From Pseudocitrobacter corydidari (GTDB lineage Bacteria > Pseudomonadota > Gammaproteobacteria > Enterobacterales > Enterobacteriaceae), in assembly GCF_021172065.1 (NCBI RefSeq), contig NZ_CP087880.1, positions 3,324,583-3,388,582 of the forward strand: DNA of 64,000 bases. The letters are read 5' to 3'. The notes beneath the pieces are model-generated. The model was not told the origin of the DNA. It made no database searches and saw nothing but the letters and a program-made list of their open reading frames with translations. Numbering within the stretch: position 1 is the first letter of the stretch; every line of letters begins with the position of its first letter. The position numbers and the translations under genes were made by a program. This document shows positions 61,340 through 64,000 of this stretch, piece after piece.

Positions 61340-63355
61340 ATGCGCCTGCTTCACCACGCCACACTTGCCAGTCTTTTCGTTATACCATTTTTTGCCAATG
61401 CCATAAGTGGCCTTACTTTCAGCCATAAAGACTGGGAACTCGCCTGCGACAACACTGGCACCTGCCGCGCTGCGGGCTATGGTGATAACGTCAGTGCATT
61501 ACTGACGCGTCGAGCGGGTATATCCCCTGATACCAGAATAGAGGTGACTTTTTCCCAACGAGAACAAGGGCAATCCCCCATCTCCACTGCCGTGCTTTTT
61601 ATTAATAATCAAAAACAAAGGCCGCTTACTCCTGTTTCTGATGGCTATTTTTTGCTGGGAAGTGACATCAGGTCTGACTTTATTCGGGCATTACAACAAA
61701 ATGATGTGATTGAATTTGAAGCCGACGGCGAACGTAAAATACTCTCTCTGGCAGGATCTGATGCCGTACTACTGAAAATGGATGCGTTCCAAAAACGTAT
61801 TAATACTGAAAGCGCCCTGCTTAAGCCAGGAGCTGACAACAGTTTCGAAACACTCCCCGAATCTCCCATACCGCTTATCGCGACACGCCCCGTTATCTCA
61901 TCGCCGAAAATGACACCATTAACGGCAATACAGCTTCAAAATATCCAGTCACAGCTTCAACTGACACCAGAGATGAACTGTAGCGGGCCGACAGAGGGGG
62001 GCAAAAACCGCTATTACGCCATTCCGGTTGATAAAAGTCATACGTTAATTCAAACAGCGTGTTTCGATATCTCCCGTTACGCCATGTGGCTAACTAACTC
62101 CACACTAACAGCCCCTCCGCAGTTGATTACCAACGATGCAAGCGGCTATGAGGATGGAGAGATAAGAAAATTTGCCGAGCCGATACAGATCTGGCGCTGG
62201 ACCGGAAAAACGTTTGCATTAACCGAAGAATACCGCAGCGGTGGTCGGGGAACCTTCTCTGTTAACGGAGTCTGGACGCTGCCCACGTTCGTGAGCTATG
62301 TCCGCACGCAACAAGACATCGACAAAGATAATGCCGCGCTAAAGTCCCTTTATGATGCCATCAATAAAGAAAAAGCGATTAACCCAGAACTGAATCTGAA
62401 GAAAGTTTCCGACCAGTTTCCATTAATGGGGCAGGCTACGGATTTCTCAGTGCAAAGCATCGATGAACAAGGTAATCCATTACCCGATCAAAAACCCTCA
62501 GCAGAAATCAGTGACGATGAATGGCAGGCCTTTAAACAATCTCCTGTCGAAGGAGTTTCCGAAAATGGGCGAACTGACTATGTGTTGGTTGATTTAGATG
62601 GTGACGGAAAACGCGATCTCATTATTGACTGTTACGCTGGTGGTACGGGGCTTTTCAGTTACACGGGCGTACTAAAACGCGGAGATAAGTCGTTTTATGC
62701 GGTTAATAGCACTGACGATGAAAACGTCTACGTAGCAGGTGCGTTGTTCTCGGAACCCGGACGTGGTGCTAACCAGTGGAGCCAATGGGTACGCATAAAC
62801 GGCCAGGTTTATGCGCTCTGGTATAACGGCCAGTTTGGCGAAGATAACCTTTATCTACTGCGGCCTTTTAGCAACGAAGAAAAAGTTCCTGCTGTGACGA
62901 TTCGTTATCGCTATGCATTAGAAATAATGAAAGCCGACAGCAAAGAACTCCCGGCAATCAGTGATACAGACCGCAAAGGCCTGTTGAAATCTCTCGCCCG
63001 GATGCAGGACCATCTCATTAAAGATATGCCCTCAAATCAACCTCCTGCTGCTATATGCCCAATTCCACCAAACACGTCTGCCGCAGATGCTGATAACTAC
63101 CGCTTTGGAGAGCCACTGCATTACACCTTTGAACGTGTTGCCGTCATTCCTGTCTGGTTGAATAACAACTGTTACATAGGCACCGTTGCCAGCCATCACG
63201 GTTACTACCAAAAAGGTGTAGATGCAGAAATAATTATCAACTCCCCGAGACAAGAAGACAGTTTTATCCCAGGCTATTCGCTTACAGGTAAACGGCATGT
63301 CACCGCCATCCAAAGCGGCTGGAAACAGCGGGAAGGTGATATGGGAGTGATGTAA
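61340..63355 (+). CDS. large exported DUF1176 protein with an extended C-terminal region
   Basis: A 671-residue secreted protein; I recognise only the first half. A signal peptide (cut after Ala21, FVIPFFANA) leads to a DUF1176 domain (about 22-330), with the HKDWELACDNTGTCRAAGY block (Cys36 and Cys42 may form a disulfide) and the closing segment GGRGTFSVNGVWTLPTFVSYVR. The remaining 340 residues (332-671) have no family I recognise. They include a calcium-loop-like DLDGDGKRD at 418-426 in an FG-GAP/VCBS-like setting (DYVLVDLDGDGKRDLIIDCYAG). It is AT-richer than its neighbours. It is not in E. coli K-12 at this site, lies between dscR and tRNA-Phe, and starts after GGGAATTAT, a weak ribosome-binding site. 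Function unknown. Confidence 0.8.
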   Translation: MRLLHHATLASLFVIPFFANAISGLTFSHKDWELACDNTGTCRAAGYGDNVSALLTRRAGISPDTRIEVTFSQREQGQSPISTAVLFINNQKQRPLTPVSDGYFLLGSDIRSDFIRALQQNDVIEFEADGERKILSLAGSDAVLLKMDAFQKRINTESALLKPGADNSFETLPESPIPLIATRPVISSPKMTPLTAIQLQNIQSQLQLTPEMNCSGPTEGGKNRYYAIPVDKSHTLIQTACFDISRYAMWLTNSTLTAPPQLITNDASGYEDGEIRKFAEPIQIWRWTGKTFALTEEYRSGGRGTFSVNGVWTLPTFVSYVRTQQDIDKDNAALKSLYDAINKEKAINPELNLKKVSDQFPLMGQATDFSVQSIDEQGNPLPDQKPSAEISDDEWQAFKQSPVEGVSENGRTDYVLVDLDGDGKRDLIIDCYAGGTGLFSYTGVLKRGDKSFYAVNSTDDENVYVAGALFSEPGRGANQWSQWVRINGQVYALWYNGQFGEDNLYLLRPFSNEEKVPAVTIRYRYALEIMKADSKELPAISDTDRKGLLKSLARMQDHLIKDMPSNQPPAAICPIPPNTSAADADNYRFGEPLHYTFERVAVIPVWLNNNCYIGTVASHHGYYQKGVDAEIIINSPRQEDSFIPGYSLTGKRHVTAIQSGWKQREGDMGVM

Positions 63356-63470
63356 TTTTCCACAATAATGGTCCAGAACTGCACAAACTGCCGCAAAGAT
63401 AAGCAACTAGACAGCGAAACGTGAAATTGAGTTGACGAGATGTGCAGATTACGGTTTAATGCGCCCCGTT

Positions 63471-63546
63471 GCCCGGATAGCTCAGTCGGTAGAGCAGGGG
63501 ATTGAAAATCCCCGTGTCCTTGGTTCGATTCCGAGTCCGGGCACCA
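63471..63546 (+). tRNA. pheU: tRNA-Phe (anticodon GAA)
   Basis: A 76-base cloverleaf, 5' GCCCGGATAGCTCAGTCGG to GGGCACCA with CCA encoded. The anticodon loop is ATTGAAAAT with GAA. The T-loop is TTCGATT. In E. coli pheU sits at this position next to yjdC (dscR). The name pheU follows that order. Confidence 0.96.
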
Positions 63547-63557
63547 CTATTTAAAGA

Positions 63558-63581
63558 ACCCAGCCTATGGCTGGGTTTTTG
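63558..63581 (+). terminator. terminator of tRNA-Phe
   Basis: AACCCAGCC-TAT-GGCTGGGTT is followed by TTTGCTTTTC, 11 bases past the tRNA. Confidence 0.9.
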
Positions 63582-63736
63582 CTTTTCTGGGGTTTGTACA
63601 CCACTCTTCCTGCTTTCCAGCCTTTCCGTTTTTAAATCATTGCTGTAATCCACGAGACGCGTTTTAATCAGTTGGGTGTTGTTCTGGGGCAGGTATCGTT
63701 AAAATGTCGTCAGGAAGAGGTTATGCGCGCTGTGTT

Positions 63737-63767
63737 GCCCGGTGGCGCTTGCGCTTACCGGGCCTAC
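63737..63767. repeat. REP unit 1
   Basis: GCCCGGTGGCGCTTGCGCTT then ACCGGGCCTAC, a REP-type palindrome with the GTAGGCC tail on the opposite strand. It is paired with the inverted unit 37 bases on, so the two form a BIME. Confidence 0.85.
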
Positions 63768-63803
63768 GGGTTCGTGCCATTCGGTGGGGGAGGTTATTCT
63801 TTT

Positions 63804-63835
63804 GTAGGCCGGATAAGGCGCAGCCGCCATCCGGC
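63804..63835. repeat. REP unit 2
   Basis: GTAGGCCGGATAAGGCGCAG then CCGCCATCCGGC, the classic REP sequence. It has opposite orientation to unit 1. Confidence 0.9.
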
Positions 63836-63854
63836 GTTGTTTTTCGCTCCAGCG

Positions 63855-63883
63855 CAAAAAGGCCATCCTTTCGGATGGCCTTC
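63855..63883 (-). terminator. rRNA-operon T2-type terminator
   Basis: On the minus strand AGAAGGCCATCCGAAAGGAT then GGCCTTTTTGC is the rrnB T2 terminator with its TTTTTGCG tail. The sequence from 63884 to 64000 (GGCGGGCAGGACGCCCGCCA, GTTGCGAAGCAACG and CCGGGAGCGGATTTG on the minus strand) matches the segment between T1 and T2. It implies a 5S-ending rRNA operon just beyond the right edge, read toward this window. Confidence 0.85.
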
Positions 63884-64000
63884 TGCTTTATTTGATGCCT
63901 GGCAGTTTATGGCGGGCGTCCTGCCCGCCACCCTTCGGGCCGTTGCTTCGCAACGTTCAAATCCGCTCCCGGCGGATTTGTCCTACTCGGGAGAGCGTTC

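Larger units (their letters stand above)
63547..64000. other. intergenic region right of tRNA-Phe
   Basis: 454 bases with no gene. It holds the tRNA-Phe terminator, an anonymous stretch (about 63585-63730), two REP units (63737-63767 and 63804-63835) and the minus-strand rRNA-operon terminator region from 63855 to the end. No duplicated tRNA 3' end (attachment-site remnant) or integrase was seen. Confidence 0.7.

Noticed and set aside
61340..63546. Genomic island or prophage integrated at tRNA-Phe
   Set aside because: There is no integrase, no duplicated tRNA end and no phage or mobility gene; only the one unusual gene lies on the dscR side of the tRNA.

Overview
The window is chromosomal DNA of a member of the Enterobacteriaceae in the Escherichia/Citrobacter/Salmonella neighbourhood. 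Nearly every protein aligns from memory end to end with an E. coli K-12 protein of the same or nearly the same length. Gene order is that of the E. coli 94-95.5 minute region (fklB to pheU), read here in the opposite sense to the K-12 map. It is probably not E. coli itself: many proteins differ at scattered residues, yjeN/yjeO are absent, there is an extra DMT-family transporter between ytfB and rplI, and there is an extra 671-residue DUF1176 protein next to the tRNA-Phe gene. The chromosomal ampC has no ampR beside it, which argues against the C. freundii and Enterobacter groups. I cannot name the genus from sequence alone.

Layout. 1-4.7 kb: fklB, ytfB, a DMT transporter, the rpsF-priB-rpsR-rplI operon with its S6:S18 leader, and yjfY. 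4.8-11.5 kb: the L-ascorbate system, ulaABCDEF on the minus strand and divergent ulaG, followed by the repressor gene ulaR. 11.5-15 kb: yjfP, the small DUF1471 genes bsmA and yjfN with an ERIC element running into bsmA, and aidB. 15-20.4 kb: rlmB, rnr, nsrR and purA. 20.5-31 kb: yjeT, then the nnr-tsaE-amiB-mutL-miaA-hfq-hflX-hflK-hflC superoperon on the minus strand, with queG diverging from nnr. 32.4-32.7 kb: three tandem tRNA-Gly(GCC) genes. 32.9-41.8 kb: orn, rsgA-psd-mscM, yjeM and epmA. 42.1-47.6 kb: frdABCD, ampC, blc and the guanidinium exporter gene gdx/sugE behind a guanidine-II riboswitch. 47.7-50.9 kb: ecnB, ecnA, efp, epmB and yjeJ. 50.9-55.4 kb: yjeI, groSL behind a sigma-32 promoter, yjeH and fxsA. 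55.7-61.3 kb: aspA, dcuA, cutA, dsbD and dscR. 61.3-64 kb: the DUF1176 protein, tRNA-Phe, two REP units and, at the right edge, sequence matching the T1-T2 terminator region that follows rRNA operons, read on the minus strand.

How the genes work together. Several functional sets are complete here. ula covers ascorbate uptake and conversion to xylulose 5-phosphate. efp, epmA and epmB make and modify elongation factor P. frdABCD, aspA and dcuA support anaerobic fumarate respiration, and sites resembling FNR or CRP sites lie upstream of frdA and aspA. hfq, rnr, orn, miaA, queG, tsaE, rlmB and rsgA serve RNA metabolism and translation. Most of the window is conserved core genome. I see no prophage, transposase, CRISPR array, toxin-immunity locus or defence island. 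The least explained element is the DUF1176 protein beside tRNA-Phe. The most informative small signals are the guanidine-II riboswitch, the weakened ampC promoter, the ERIC element inside bsmA, the covarying tRNA-Gly spacers and the rRNA-operon terminator at the right edge.
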